NCBI GenBank assembly: GCA_930633495.1
Contig: CAKNFJ010000001.1
Span: forward strand, 124,001 to 188,000
Source of the DNA: Hyphomicrobiales bacterium
GTDB lineage: Bacteria > Pseudomonadota > Alphaproteobacteria > Rhizobiales > Beijerinckiaceae
Direction: 5' to 3'
Length of the DNA stretch: 64,000 nucleotides
The notes beneath the pieces are model-generated. The model worked only from the letters and a program-made list of their open reading frames with translations, had not been told where the DNA came from and searched no databases. How positions within the stretch are numbered: position 1 is the stretch's first letter; each line of letters starts with the position of its first letter. Both the position numbers and the translations under genes were made by a program. This document shows, piece by piece, positions 55,959 to 64,000 of the stretch.

Positions 55959-57629
55959 CTACACCTCGACCACCAGCGCATGCACCAGCGGCTTCTTGCC
56001 CCACTCCTCGTTGACGGCGCTGCGCACGCCGCGCTCCAGAGCATTGCGAAGCGCCTCGGGGTCGCGGCGGCGGGCCTTCGGGATATTGTCGAGCAGGTCG
56101 GCGACGACGTCCGCGACATACTCGTCGAAATCGGTGCCCTCGCGCGTGCGCGGCGGCAGGCCGAGCACGGCGATCTCCGGCTCGCCGGCGATGCCGCCCT
56201 TGTCGTCAATGGCGACCGCGATCGAGACGATGCCGGCGAAGGACAGCCGGCGGCGCTCCTGCACCGTCTTCTCCAGCGCGTTCACCAGCAGCGAGCCGTC
56301 CTGGTAGAGCCGGCCATGCGGGGCTTCGTCGACCTTGCGCGCGCCCTCGCCCGAGATCGCGACGATGTCGCCATTGCCGGCGCGCAGCACATGCTTCACG
56401 CCGAGGCTTCGCGCGAAGCTCTCATGCTCGGCCAGATGCAGATCCTCGCCATGGGCGGGAATCGCGATCCGCGGCTTCAGCCAGCCATAGAGCCGCGCCA
56501 GCTCCTCGCGGCGGGGGTGGCCGGAGACGTGGACGAGATGGGTGCGGTCGGTGATGATCTCGATATTGTCGCGGGCGAGCGCGTTCAGGATGTTGCCGAC
56601 CGACTTCTCGTTGCCCGGGATGGTGCGCGACGAGAAGATCACGCGGTCGCCAGGCGAGAGCGCGATCTCGGGATGGTCGTCCGCGGCGATGCGCGAGAGG
56701 GCCGCACGAGGCTCGCCCTGGCTGCCGGTCAAGAGCGCCACGACCTTGTCGCGCGGCAGGTAGCCATAGGCATCGACTGGCCGGAAGCCGGGGATGCCGT
56801 CGAGAAAGCCGCATTCGCGAGCGACGTCGATGACCCGGTCCATGGCGCGGCCAACGACGACGACCTCGCGCTCGGCCGCCATCGCTGCCTCAGCGACGGC
56901 CCGCAGCCGCGCGACGTTGGAGGCGAAGGTGGTGACGGCGACACGGCCCGGCGCGGAGGCCACGAGCTCCTTGAGCTTGGCGGCGACATCCGCCTCACTC
57001 GGGCTGATGCCGTCGCGCATGACGTTGGTCGAGTCGCAGACCAGCGCCAGCACGCCCTCTTCGCCGAGTTCGCGCAGGCGCTTCTCGTCGGTCGGCAGGC
57101 CGACGCGCGGCGTCGGGTCGATCTTCCAGTCGCCGGTATGGACGACGAGGCCGGCAGGCGTGCGGATGGCGAGCGCGTTCGACTCGGGGATCGAATGCGC
57201 CACGGGAACGAACTCGATGTCGAAGGGGCCGAGCGTGATCCGCCCGCCCTGCGCCACGACATTGATTTCGACATTGGGCGCGCCCGGCTCGGAAAGACGG
57301 CGCGTGGCGAGGAGGCCGGCGGCGAAGCGGGTGCAGTAGACCGGGGCGCGCAACGAGGGCCAGAGCGCGGCGAGCGCGCCAATATGGTCCTCATGGGCGT
57401 GGGTGATGACGATGCCGAGGAGGTTCGCCCGCTCCTCGATGATGTAACGCAGGTCCGGCAGGACGATATCGACGCCCGGCGCCTCCGGCCCGGCGAAGGA
57501 CAGGCCGCAATCGACCAGGATCCATTTGCGCCTCCCCTCGGGCCCGAAGCCGTAGAGCGCGGCGTTCATGCCGATCTCGCCGAGGCCACCGAGGGGAACG
57601 AAAACAAGCTGGTCGGAGGAGCGGGTCAC
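55959..57629 (-). CDS. rnj: Ribonuclease J
   Basis: This is a beta-CASP metallo-beta-lactamase RNase with endo- and 5'-exonuclease activity, 556 residues. The zinc motif is THAHEDHIGAL, with further ligands in VHTGDWKID and SGHPRREELARLYG. The beta-CASP part has VTTFASNVARLRAVAEAA and FSSRTIPGNE. The start is the GTG at 57629 with AGGA 6 bases upstream; the TTG-started longer frame to 57656 has no such signal. It takes part in mRNA decay and rRNA maturation in alphaproteobacteria. Confidence 0.95.
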   Translation of the reverse strand: MTRSSDQLVFVPLGGLGEIGMNAALYGFGPEGRRKWILVDCGLSFAGPEAPGVDIVLPDLRYIIEERANLLGIVITHAHEDHIGALAALWPSLRAPVYCTRFAAGLLATRRLSEPGAPNVEINVVAQGGRITLGPFDIEFVPVAHSIPESNALAIRTPAGLVVHTGDWKIDPTPRVGLPTDEKRLRELGEEGVLALVCDSTNVMRDGISPSEADVAAKLKELVASAPGRVAVTTFASNVARLRAVAEAAMAAEREVVVVGRAMDRVIDVARECGFLDGIPGFRPVDAYGYLPRDKVVALLTGSQGEPRAALSRIAADDHPEIALSPGDRVIFSSRTIPGNEKSVGNILNALARDNIEIITDRTHLVHVSGHPRREELARLYGWLKPRIAIPAHGEDLHLAEHESFARSLGVKHVLRAGNGDIVAISGEGARKVDEAPHGRLYQDGSLLVNALEKTVQERRRLSFAGIVSIAVAIDDKGGIAGEPEIAVLGLPPRTREGTDFDEYVADVVADLLDNIPKARRRDPEALRNALERGVRSAVNEEWGKKPLVHALVVEV

Positions 57630-57713
57630 TGGAAATCCTGATCTTGGCAATGGCAATGAGCCCTAGCACGCCATCCGCACGGCCTCCAGATCGCGAGGCT
57701 CACGCGGCTTGGA

Positions 57714-58472
57714 TCAACGCGGCGGACCGAAGAAAAGATCGCCGGCATCGATGACGCGGCGGCCCGTTTCCATTTCGAGTTCCAGCCGCCCGGAGGCATC
57801 GAGCCCGGCGAAGCGGCCGGTCAGCGGTCCGTCGGGCAGGCGGATGGTGATCGTCTCGCCGAGGAACGCCGCCCGCTCCAGCCAAGCGGCACGGGTCGGG
57901 CCGAAACCACCCGGCTGCGACCAGACGGCGTAGCGCTGGGCGAAGGCGTCGCTCAGGCCCGTCAGCATGGCCTCGACATTGGCCTGCGGCGCGACGGCCT
58001 TGAGGAAGGTCGCCGGATAGGGCGTATCGGCGGGACAGGAGGCGATGTTGACGCCGCAGCCGACGACGACGTTGAGGCGCCCTGCCCGGCTCTCGCCTTC
58101 GAGGAGAAGGCCCGAGGTCTTGGCGCGGCCGAGCAGCAGATCGTTCGGCCATTTCAGCTTCAGATCGGATGCGGCAGGGCCGAGCAGCTTCGCTGCGGCA
58201 TCGTGCAGCGCAAGACCGACCACGAAGCCGAGCTGCGGCGCCAGCGCCGGCTCGCACGGATCGGTCAGCAGCAGGCTCGCATAGAGGTTGCCGGGCGGCG
58301 AGCCCCATTGGCGGCCGTGGCGGCCCCTGCCCGCATTCTGACTGCGGGCGACGATCCAGAGCTTGCCCGGTTCGCCCTGATCGAGCGCGCGACGGGCTTC
58401 CTCCATGGTGGAGCCGACCTCGTCGCGGACGATCAGCCGATAGCCTGCCGCGCGGGCGGCTTCACCGAGCAT
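57714..58472 (-). CDS. birA: Biotin-[acetyl-CoA-carboxylase] ligase
   Basis: BirA attaches biotin to carboxylase carrier proteins. It is 252 residues long and begins directly with the catalytic domain, so it lacks the N-terminal DNA-binding domain of bifunctional BirA and should not be a repressor. The biotin loop is AGRGRHGRQWGSPPGNLYAS, the second motif is LKLKWPNDLLL, and the C-terminal SH3-like domain follows. It sits between nuoN and rnj as expected in this order. Confidence 0.95.
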   Translation of the reverse strand: MLGEAARAAGYRLIVRDEVGSTMEEARRALDQGEPGKLWIVARSQNAGRGRHGRQWGSPPGNLYASLLLTDPCEPALAPQLGFVVGLALHDAAAKLLGPAASDLKLKWPNDLLLGRAKTSGLLLEGESRAGRLNVVVGCGVNIASCPADTPYPATFLKAVAPQANVEAMLTGLSDAFAQRYAVWSQPGGFGPTRAAWLERAAFLGETITIRLPDGPLTGRFAGLDASGRLELEMETGRRVIDAGDLFFGPPR

Positions 58473-58487
58473 GACAATTGGCCGACG

Positions 58488-58582
58488 CCGTCATGCTCGC
58501 CCTTGTGGCGAGCATCCACGGCTTGACCACAACCTTCGACCAGCGAAGGCGTGGATGGTAGGGACAAGCCCGACCATGACGG
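58488..58582. repeat. Palindromic element between nuoN and birA
   Basis: CCGTCATG (58488-58495) and CATGACGG (58575-58582) are terminal inverted repeats, and CATCCACG (from about 58513) opposes CGTGGATG (from about 58550). The GTCATG...GGGCTTGTCCC style is one I know from dispersed repeats of this order, but no second close copy is present here. It nearly fills the gap between nuoN and birA. Confidence 0.65.
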
Positions 58583-58589
58583 GGAGGCG

Positions 58590-60017
58590 TCAAAACAGCG
58601 ACTTCGCCGCGGCCGCCGCCGAGTCGAAGAGCGGCGCCGGCAGGAAGGAGAGCGCCAGCACGAAGATGGTCGAGAGCAGGAGCACGGTGCGCACACCGTA
58701 ATCGGCGGTTTCGAAGGCCGGCTTCGGCTCGTCGAAATACATCACCTTGACGAGGCGCAGGTAGTAATAGGCACCGACGACGCTGGTCAGCACGCCGACG
58801 ACGGCGAGCACATAGAGCTTGGCGTCGATCGCGGCGAGGAAGACGTAGTACTTCGCCCAGAAGCCGGCGAGCGGCGGGATGCCGGCGAGCGAGAACATCA
58901 TCATCGACAGCGCAAAGGCCATCCAGCCATTGGTCTGCGAGAGACCGGCGAGCTCCGAGATATCCTCGACCAGCTTGCCGTCGCGGCGCATCATCAGCAC
59001 GCAGGCGAAGGCGGCCAGCGTCGTGGCGAGATAGATCGCCATATAGGTCATCACGCCCTGGACGCCGCCGGGCGTGCCGGCGGCGAGGCCGACCAGCGCA
59101 TAACCCATGTTCGCGATCGAGGAATAGGCGAGCAGTCGCTTGATGTTGCGCTGGCCGATCGCCGCAAAGGCGCCGAGCGCCATCGAGGCGATCGAGATGA
59201 AGACGATGATCTGGCGCCAGTCATGGATGGCGCCCGGGAAAGCGCCGACGAAGGCGCGGATCACCATCGCCATGGCTGCCATCTTCGGCGCCGAGGCGAA
59301 GAAGGCGGCGACCGGCGTGGGGGCGCCCTCATAGACGTCCGGCGTCCACATGTGGAACGGCACGGCCGAAATCTTGAAGGCGACGCCGGCGGCGATGAAG
59401 ACGATGCCGAAGATCAGGCCGATGCCGGCATGCCCGCCCTGCGTCGCCGCGGCGATGCCCGGGAAGGTGACGGTGCCGGTGAAGCCGTAGACCAGCGAGC
59501 CGCCATAGAGCAGCATGCCGGAGGAGAGCGCGCCGAGGACGAAGTACTTCAGGCCGGCTTCCGTCGACTTGGCGTTGTCGCGATCGAAGGCCGCAATCAC
59601 ATAGAGCGCCAGCGACTGCAGTTCGAGGCCGACATAAAGGCTGATGAGATCGTTGGCCGAGATCATCATCATCATGCCGATGGTCGAGAGCACGATCAGG
59701 ATCGGGAACTCGAAGCGCATCGTGCCTTCGCGCCGCAGCGTGTCGGCTGAGAGCAGGATGGCGGCGCCGGCACCGACCAGCGTCAGCACCTTCATGAAGC
59801 GGGCGAAGCCGTCGACGATGAAGCCGTTGTTGAAGGTCAGGAGCTTACCGCCGGTCGAGACGACCAGGACGAGCGCGAGCGCCAGCAGCGCCAGGGCGAG
59901 ACCTTCGAGCAGGCGCGTCGCGCGCTCACCCTGGATCGCGCCGATCAGCACCATCGCGATGGCGCCGATGGCGAGGATGATTTCCGGCAGGGCCGGGCCG
60001 AGAGCGGGCAGAGCCAT
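58590..60017 (-). CDS. nuoN: NADH-quinone oxidoreductase subunit N
   Basis: NuoN is an antiporter-like proton-pumping subunit of complex I, 475 residues with about 14 helices. Family landmarks include YVGLELQSLALYVIAAF with the key Glu, STEAGLKYFVLGALSSGMLLYG, KISAVPFHMWTPDVYEGAPTP and RLLAYSSIANMGYALVG. It is the last nuo gene; its start lies 10 bases after the nuoM stop. Confidence 0.97.
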   Translation of the reverse strand: MALPALGPALPEIILAIGAIAMVLIGAIQGERATRLLEGLALALLALALVLVVSTGGKLLTFNNGFIVDGFARFMKVLTLVGAGAAILLSADTLRREGTMRFEFPILIVLSTIGMMMMISANDLISLYVGLELQSLALYVIAAFDRDNAKSTEAGLKYFVLGALSSGMLLYGGSLVYGFTGTVTFPGIAAATQGGHAGIGLIFGIVFIAAGVAFKISAVPFHMWTPDVYEGAPTPVAAFFASAPKMAAMAMVIRAFVGAFPGAIHDWRQIIVFISIASMALGAFAAIGQRNIKRLLAYSSIANMGYALVGLAAGTPGGVQGVMTYMAIYLATTLAAFACVLMMRRDGKLVEDISELAGLSQTNGWMAFALSMMMFSLAGIPPLAGFWAKYYVFLAAIDAKLYVLAVVGVLTSVVGAYYYLRLVKVMYFDEPKPAFETADYGVRTVLLLSTIFVLALSFLPAPLFDSAAAAAKSLF

Positions 60018-60026
60018 GACGAAACC

Positions 60027-61541
60027 TTACTGCACGGCGGCCACTGCCGTCTTCGCGGCAGTGAGCGCGGCCTGATAGTTCTTGATCAGCGCTTCGGTCG
60101 GCGCCGCGAAGGCGTCGAGGATGGTGTGCGGCTGCACGCCGTACCAGATGGTCAGCAGGACGAGCGGCACGAGGATAGCGATCTCGCGGCCGTTCAGATC
60201 CGCGATGTCCTTGAGCTCGGGCTTGGTGAGCTCGCCGAAAACGACGCGGCGATAAAGCCACAGCGCATAGGCCGCCGAGAGGATGACGCCGGAGGTGGCG
60301 AAGAACGCGACCCAGGGATTGGCGCGGAAGGCGCCGACCAGCGTCAGGAACTCGCCGACGAAGCCCGCGGTGCCGGGCAGGCCGACATTGGCCATGGTGA
60401 AGACCATGAACACAACCGCATAGAGCGGCATGCGGTTCACCAGGCCGCCATAGGCGGCGATCTCGCGGGTATGCATCCGGTCGTAGATCACGCCGACGCA
60501 GAGGAAGAGCGCGCCGGAGACGAGGCCGTGGCTCATCATCTGGAACATCGCGCCCTGGATGCCCTGAGGCGTCAGGGTGAAGAGCCCCATGGTGACGAAG
60601 CCCATATGCGCCACCGAGGAGTAGGCGATCAGCTTCTTGATGTCCTCCTGCATCAGCGCCACCAGCGAGGTGTAGACGATGGCAATGACGGAGAGCGCGA
60701 AGACCAGCGGCGCGAAATAGGCCGAGGCCTCCGGGAACATCGGGATCGAGAAGCGGATGAAGCCGTAGCCGCCCATCTTCAGCAGGATCGCGGCCAGGAT
60801 GACCGAGCCGGCCGTCGGCGCCTCGACGTGCGCGTCGGGCAGCCAGGTATGGACCGGCCACATCGGCATCTTCACCGCGAAGGAGGCGAAGAAGGCGACC
60901 CAGAGCCACTTCTGCATGCCCGACGGGAATTTGTGCGCCAGCAGCGTCGGAATATCGGTGGTGCCGGCGTTCCAGTACATCGCCATGACCGCCAGCAGCA
61001 TCAGCACCGAGCCGAGCAGCGTGTAGAGGAAGAACTTGTAGGAGGCGTAGACGCGCCGCTTGCCGCCCCAGATACCGATGATCAGGAACATCGGGATCAG
61101 GCCGGCCTCGAAGAACACATAGAAGAGCACGAGGTCGAGCGCCGCGAAGACACCGATCATCAGCGTCTCCAGCACCAGGAAGGCGACCATGTACTCGCGC
61201 ACCCGCTTCTCGACCGAGGTCCAGGAGGCGAGGATGCAGAACGGCATCAGGAAAGCCGTCAGCACGATGAAGGGGAAGGAGAAGCCGTCGACGCCGAGCT
61301 TGAACTTGATGGTGTCCGAGACCCAGCCATGGGTCTCAACCATCTGGAAGCCGGGATTGGCCGGGTCAAAGCGGCCCCAGGCGACGCAGGCGAGCACGAA
61401 GGTCAGGACCGTCGTGATCAGCGCGGCCCAGCGGGCGTTGGAGTCGACCGAAGCCTTGTCGCCGCGCTGCGCCAGGATGAAGGCCGCGCCGACCAGCGGC
61501 AGGATCAGGAGACCGGTGAGAATACCGAAACCGAACATCAT
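60027..61541 (-). CDS. nuoM: NADH-quinone oxidoreductase subunit M
   Basis: NuoM is the second antiporter-like subunit, 504 residues. It has the key Glu in [16 protein letters not shown], then [39 protein letters not shown] with the membrane Lys and His, and [15 protein letters not shown]. It starts right after the nuoL stop. Confidence 0.97.
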   Translation of the reverse strand: MMFGFGILTGLLILPLVGAAFILAQRGDKASVDSNARWAALITTVLTFVLACVAWGRFDPANPGFQMVETHGWVSDTIKFKLGVDGFSFPFIVLTAFLMPFCILASWTSVEKRVREYMVAFLVLETLMIGVFAALDLVLFYVFFEAGLIPMFLIIGIWGGKRRVYASYKFFLYTLLGSVLMLLAVMAMYWNAGTTDIPTLLAHKFPSGMQKWLWVAFFASFAVKMPMWPVHTWLPDAHVEAPTAGSVILAAILLKMGGYGFIRFSIPMFPEASAYFAPLVFALSVIAIVYTSLVALMQEDIKKLIAYSSVAHMGFVTMGLFTLTPQGIQGAMFQMMSHGLVSGALFLCVGVIYDRMHTREIAAYGGLVNRMPLYAVVFMVFTMANVGLPGTAGFVGEFLTLVGAFRANPWVAFFATSGVILSAAYALWLYRRVVFGELTKPELKDIADLNGREIAILVPLVLLTIWYGVQPHTILDAFAAPTEALIKNYQAALTAAKTAVAAVQ

Positions 61542-61542
61542 C

Positions 61543-63588
61543 TCACCCGCGGGTCACAAGATACCAGGTCACGAGCCCTGCGACGCCGATCAGCATGGCG
61601 AAGGCATAGTGATAGAGATAGCCGGTCTGCAGCCGGACCACCCGGTTGGTCACATCGACCACGCGGGCCGAGACGCCATCCGGCCCGAAGCCGTCGATGA
61701 CCAGGCCATCGCCCTTCTTCCAGAGGAAACGGCCGAGCCACTTCGCCGGCCTGACGAACAGGAAGTCGTAGAGCTCGTCGAAGTACCATTTGTTGAGCAG
61801 GAACCGGTACAGGACCGGGTTCGCGGCGGCGAGCTTGCCCGGGATCTCGGGCTGCCGGACATACATGTACCAGGCGAGCGCGAAGCCGATCAGCATCGCC
61901 ACGAAGGGCGAGGCCACGACCCATTTCGGCACCTCGTGCATGGCGTGCAGGATGTGGTTGTCCTTGCCCATGAACAGCGCCGACTTCCAGAAGTGCTCGA
62001 AGTCGTGGCCGATGAAGGCCTCCTTGAACACGACACCGGCCAGGATCGCGCCGAGGGACAGCACCGCGAGCGGGATCAGCATCACCCAGGGGCTCTCATG
62101 CGGCATGTGGTCATGGCCATGGCCGTGATCGCCGTGGCCATGCGCGGCATGGGCATGATCGTCATGGCCGTGGGCCGCATGCGCGTGGTCGTCATGGCCG
62201 TGGTGGCCATGGCCCCAGCGCGGCGTGCCCTCGAAGGTCATGAAGTAGAGGCGCCAGGAGTAGAACGAGGTCATGCAGGCCGCGACGACCAGCAGCACGA
62301 AGGCATAGGACGAGGCGAAACCGCCATGCGCCACCGAGGCGTAGGCGCTCTCGATGATCGCATCCTTCGAGAAGAAGCCGGCGAAGCCGAAGATCGTGCC
62401 GGGGATGCCGACGCCGGTCAGTGCCAGCGTGCCGATCGTCATCGCAGCCGCCGTCAGCGGGATGTGCTTCCGCAACCCCCCCATGTAGCGCATGTCCTGC
62501 TCGTGGTGCATTGCGTGGATGACCGAGCCGGCACCCAAGAACAGCAGCGCCTTGAAGAAGGCGTGGGTGAACAGATGGAAGATGCCGGCGCCGTAATTGC
62601 CGACGCCGAGCGCGACGAACATGTAGCCAAGCTGCGAGCAGGTCGAATAGGCGATCACGCGCTTGATGTCGTTCTGCACGAGGCCGACCGTCGCCGCGAA
62701 GAAGGCGGTGGTGGCGCCGATGATGACGACAACCGTGAGCGCGACCGGCGCGTATTCGAAGACCGGCGAGAGACGCGCCAGCATGAAGACGCCGGCGGTG
62801 ACCATGGTCGCGGCGTGGATGAGCGCGGAGACCGGGGTCGGGCCTTCCATCGCGTCCGGCAGCCAGGTGTGCAGCAGGAACTGCGCGGACTTGCCCATGG
62901 CGCCCATGAAGAGCAGCAGGCAGGTCAGCGTCAGCGCGTTCCAGTCATAGCCGAGGAAGCGGAAGCTCTGGTTCACCAGCTCGCCGGCGCGCGGGAAGAT
63001 CGCGTCGAAGGCGACCGAGCCGAACAGCACGAAGACGAGGAAGATGCCGAGCGAGAAGCCGAAGTCACCGACGCGGTTGACGATGAAGGCCTTCATCGCC
63101 GCGGCATTGGCCGAGGGCTTCTGATACCAGAAGCCGATCAGCAGATAGGAGGCAAGGCCGACGCCTTCCCAGCCGAAGAACATCTGGACGAGGTTGTCCG
63201 ACGTCACCAGCATCAGCATCGCGAAGGTGAAGAGCGAGAGATAGGCGAAGAAGCGCGGCCGATGCGGATCCTCGTGCATGTAGCCGATCGAATAGAGGTG
63301 CACGAGCGAGGAGACGGTGTTGACGACGACCAGCATCACCGCCGTCAGCGTGTCGACGCGGAAGGCCCAATCGACCTGCATCTGGCCGGACGAGATCCAG
63401 CTCGCGACCTGAATGCGCGTCGTGCCGGAACCGAAGCCGACCTGGACGAAGGCGACCCAGGACAGGAGCGCCGAGACGATCAGCAGCGAGGTCGTGACGA
63501 TCTCGGAGCCGCGCGCGCCGATCAGCCGGCCGAACAGGCCGGCGATCAGGAAGCCGATGAGGGGGAGGAAGACGATCAGGTGATACAT
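61543..63588 (-). CDS. nuoL: NADH-quinone oxidoreductase subunit L
   Basis: NuoL is the distal antiporter-like subunit of complex I with the long lateral helix, 681 residues. It carries the family's [41 protein letters not shown] and [15 protein letters not shown]. Between helices, at residues about 460-497, is a histidine/aspartate-rich stretch with 17 His in 38 residues and a repeated [10 protein letters not shown] unit, absent from the enterobacterial protein. The stop is two bases from the nuoM start. Confidence 0.97.
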   Translation of the reverse strand: MYHLIVFLPLIGFLIAGLFGRLIGARGSEIVTTSLLIVSALLSWVAFVQVGFGSGTTRIQVASWISSGQMQVDWAFRVDTLTAVMLVVVNTVSSLVHLYSIGYMHEDPHRPRFFAYLSLFTFAMLMLVTSDNLVQMFFGWEGVGLASYLLIGFWYQKPSANAAAMKAFIVNRVGDFGFSLGIFLVFVLFGSVAFDAIFPRAGELVNQSFRFLGYDWNALTLTCLLLFMGAMGKSAQFLLHTWLPDAMEGPTPVSALIHAATMVTAGVFMLARLSPVFEYAPVALTVVVIIGATTAFFAATVGLVQNDIKRVIAYSTCSQLGYMFVALGVGNYGAGIFHLFTHAFFKALLFLGAGSVIHAMHHEQDMRYMGGLRKHIPLTAAAMTIGTLALTGVGIPGTIFGFAGFFSKDAIIESAYASVAHGGFASSYAFVLLVVAACMTSFYSWRLYFMTFEGTPRWGHGHHGHDDHAHAAHGHDDHAHAAHGHGDHGHGHDHMPHESPWVMLIPLAVLSLGAILAGVVFKEAFIGHDFEHFWKSALFMGKDNHILHAMHEVPKWVVASPFVAMLIGFALAWYMYVRQPEIPGKLAAANPVLYRFLLNKWYFDELYDFLFVRPAKWLGRFLWKKGDGLVIDGFGPDGVSARVVDVTNRVVRLQTGYLYHYAFAMLIGVAGLVTWYLVTRG
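62098..62211 (-). repeat. Short tandem repeat encoding the NuoL His-rich loop
   Basis: Inside nuoL, three consecutive ten-residue units are encoded: [10 protein letters not shown] twice exactly, then [10 protein letters not shown]. At the DNA level the units are near-identical 30-base repeats, so the loop probably grew by slippage and may vary in length between strains. Confidence 0.8.
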
Positions 63589-63617
63589 GGCCGTGAGGTC
63601 CAGGCGCCTTGCGGCGC

Positions 63618-63926
63618 TCAGCCTTTCATCATGTTGATGTCTTCCACCGCGATCGTGCCGCGGTTGCGGAAGTAGACGACGAGAATGGCGAGGCCGATCG
63701 CGGCCTCGGCTGCCGCCACCGTGAGCACGAGCAGCGCGAAGACCTGGCCGACGATGTCGTTCAGGAAGCTCGAGAAGGCGACGAAGTTCAGGTTGACCGA
63801 GAGCAGGATCAGCTCGACCGACATCAGGATGACGATGACGTTCTTGCGGTTGATGAAGATGCCGAGCACGCCGAGCGTGAACAGGATGGCGCTGACGGCG
63901 AGATAGTGGCCAAGTCCGATCGTCAT
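63618..63926 (-). CDS. nuoK: NADH-quinone oxidoreductase subunit K
   Basis: NuoK is a three-helix complex I subunit of 102 residues homologous to MrpC. The two conserved membrane glutamates are in [16 protein letters not shown] and [17 protein letters not shown]. It starts [21 protein letters not shown]. The ATG at 63926 overlaps the nuoJ stop (TGATG), with GGAG close upstream. Confidence 0.97.
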   Translation of the reverse strand: MTIGLGHYLAVSAILFTLGVLGIFINRKNVIVILMSVELILLSVNLNFVAFSSFLNDIVGQVFALLVLTVAAAEAAIGLAILVVYFRNRGTIAVEDINMMKG

Positions 63927-64000
63927 CACGCCATCTCCTCCGGAACGCCGGCTCGCGAGGGCACCTGCTTGACCTCCATCGCCGCGTCCCTGGTCCGGGC
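63926..64000 (-). CDS. nuoJ: NADH-quinone oxidoreductase subunit J, C-terminal fragment (rest beyond the window)
   Basis: The last 24 codons of a minus-strand gene end in TGA at 63926-63928, overlapping the nuoK start. The visible C-terminus contains [20 protein letters not shown], which fits the tail of alphaproteobacterial NuoJ, and nuoJ always precedes nuoK. The gene is cut by the right edge and is not known to be broken. Confidence 0.8.
   Translation of the reverse strand, partial: ARTRDAAMEVKQVPSRAGVPEEMA

Noticed and set aside
15531..58582. Possible CRISPR array suggested by recurring palindromes
   Set aside because: The copies are single, kilobases apart, differ in sequence, and have no regular spacers or cas genes. 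They are dispersed intergenic elements.

Overview
The window is a contiguous piece of chromosome from a high-GC alphaproteobacterium, most likely of the order Hyphomicrobiales (Rhizobiales), with a Bosea- or Methylobacterium-like flavour. The evidence is gene order and protein type: rpsB-tsf-pyrH-frr-uppS-cdsA-dxr-rseP-bamA, pepA/lptFGD/pdxA/rsmA/gmk/yicC/mltG/fabF-acpP-fabG-fabD/rpsF-rpsR-DUF2232-rplI/dnaB, a 443-residue ProRS without the editing insertion, a ribosomal protein S2 with a C-terminal helix-hairpin-helix-like tail, an RNase J, and dispersed palindromic repeats of the kind common in this order. The genus is an inference and was not tested. Almost everything here is core housekeeping. 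I see no phage, IS element, CRISPR array, defence island, tRNA or rRNA.

Layout. 1-9.7 kb (minus strand): translation, isoprenoid and envelope genes running rpsB, tsf, pyrH, frr, uppS, cdsA, dxr, rseP, bamA (bamA cut by the left edge), with a plus-strand VOC gene lodged between pyrH and frr. 9.9-19.8 kb: a small secreted protein, a membrane diguanylate cyclase (+), then dnaE, a 36-residue membrane protein, lolD, lolC/E, proS and coaD (all -). 20-25.1 kb: a 40-residue membrane protein, an ABC-F ATPase (+), a PilZ protein (+), then a lipoprotein, holC and pepA (-). 25.3-32.1 kb (+): lptF, lptG, lptD, pdxA, rsmA, tightly overlapped. 32.1-38.9 kb (-): fabD, fabG, acpP, fabF, mltG, yicC, gmk in transcription order. 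39.2-49 kb (+): rpsF, rpsR, DUF2232, rplI, dnaB, alr, radA, cvpA, purF, SDR. 49.1-64 kb (-): nuoJ (cut by the right edge), nuoK, nuoL, nuoM, nuoN, birA, rnj, mce, RidA, DUF1467, ppiA, a secreted protein, ppiB, queA, a YfgM-like protein and der, in transcription order.

How the parts fit. Several blocks serve the outer envelope: BamA, RseP, LptD/F/G, LolCD, MltG, and fatty-acid synthesis feeding lipid A and phospholipid through CdsA and UppS. Others serve replication and repair (DnaE, HolC, DnaB, RadA), translation (S2, S6, S18, L9, EF-Ts, RRF, ProRS, Der, RsmA, QueA) and respiration (complex I).

The least explained parts are non-coding or very small. They are a candidate small RNA with three hairpins and a strong terminator at about 54.5-54.7 kb, a three-way-junction leader in front of rpsB, two single-span membrane proteins of 36 and 40 residues with no recognised family, and nine palindromic intergenic elements. 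One of those elements supplies the queA stop codon and another reaches almost to the radA start. There is also a probable block rearrangement whose two junctions lie at coaD/proS and DUF1467/ppiA.
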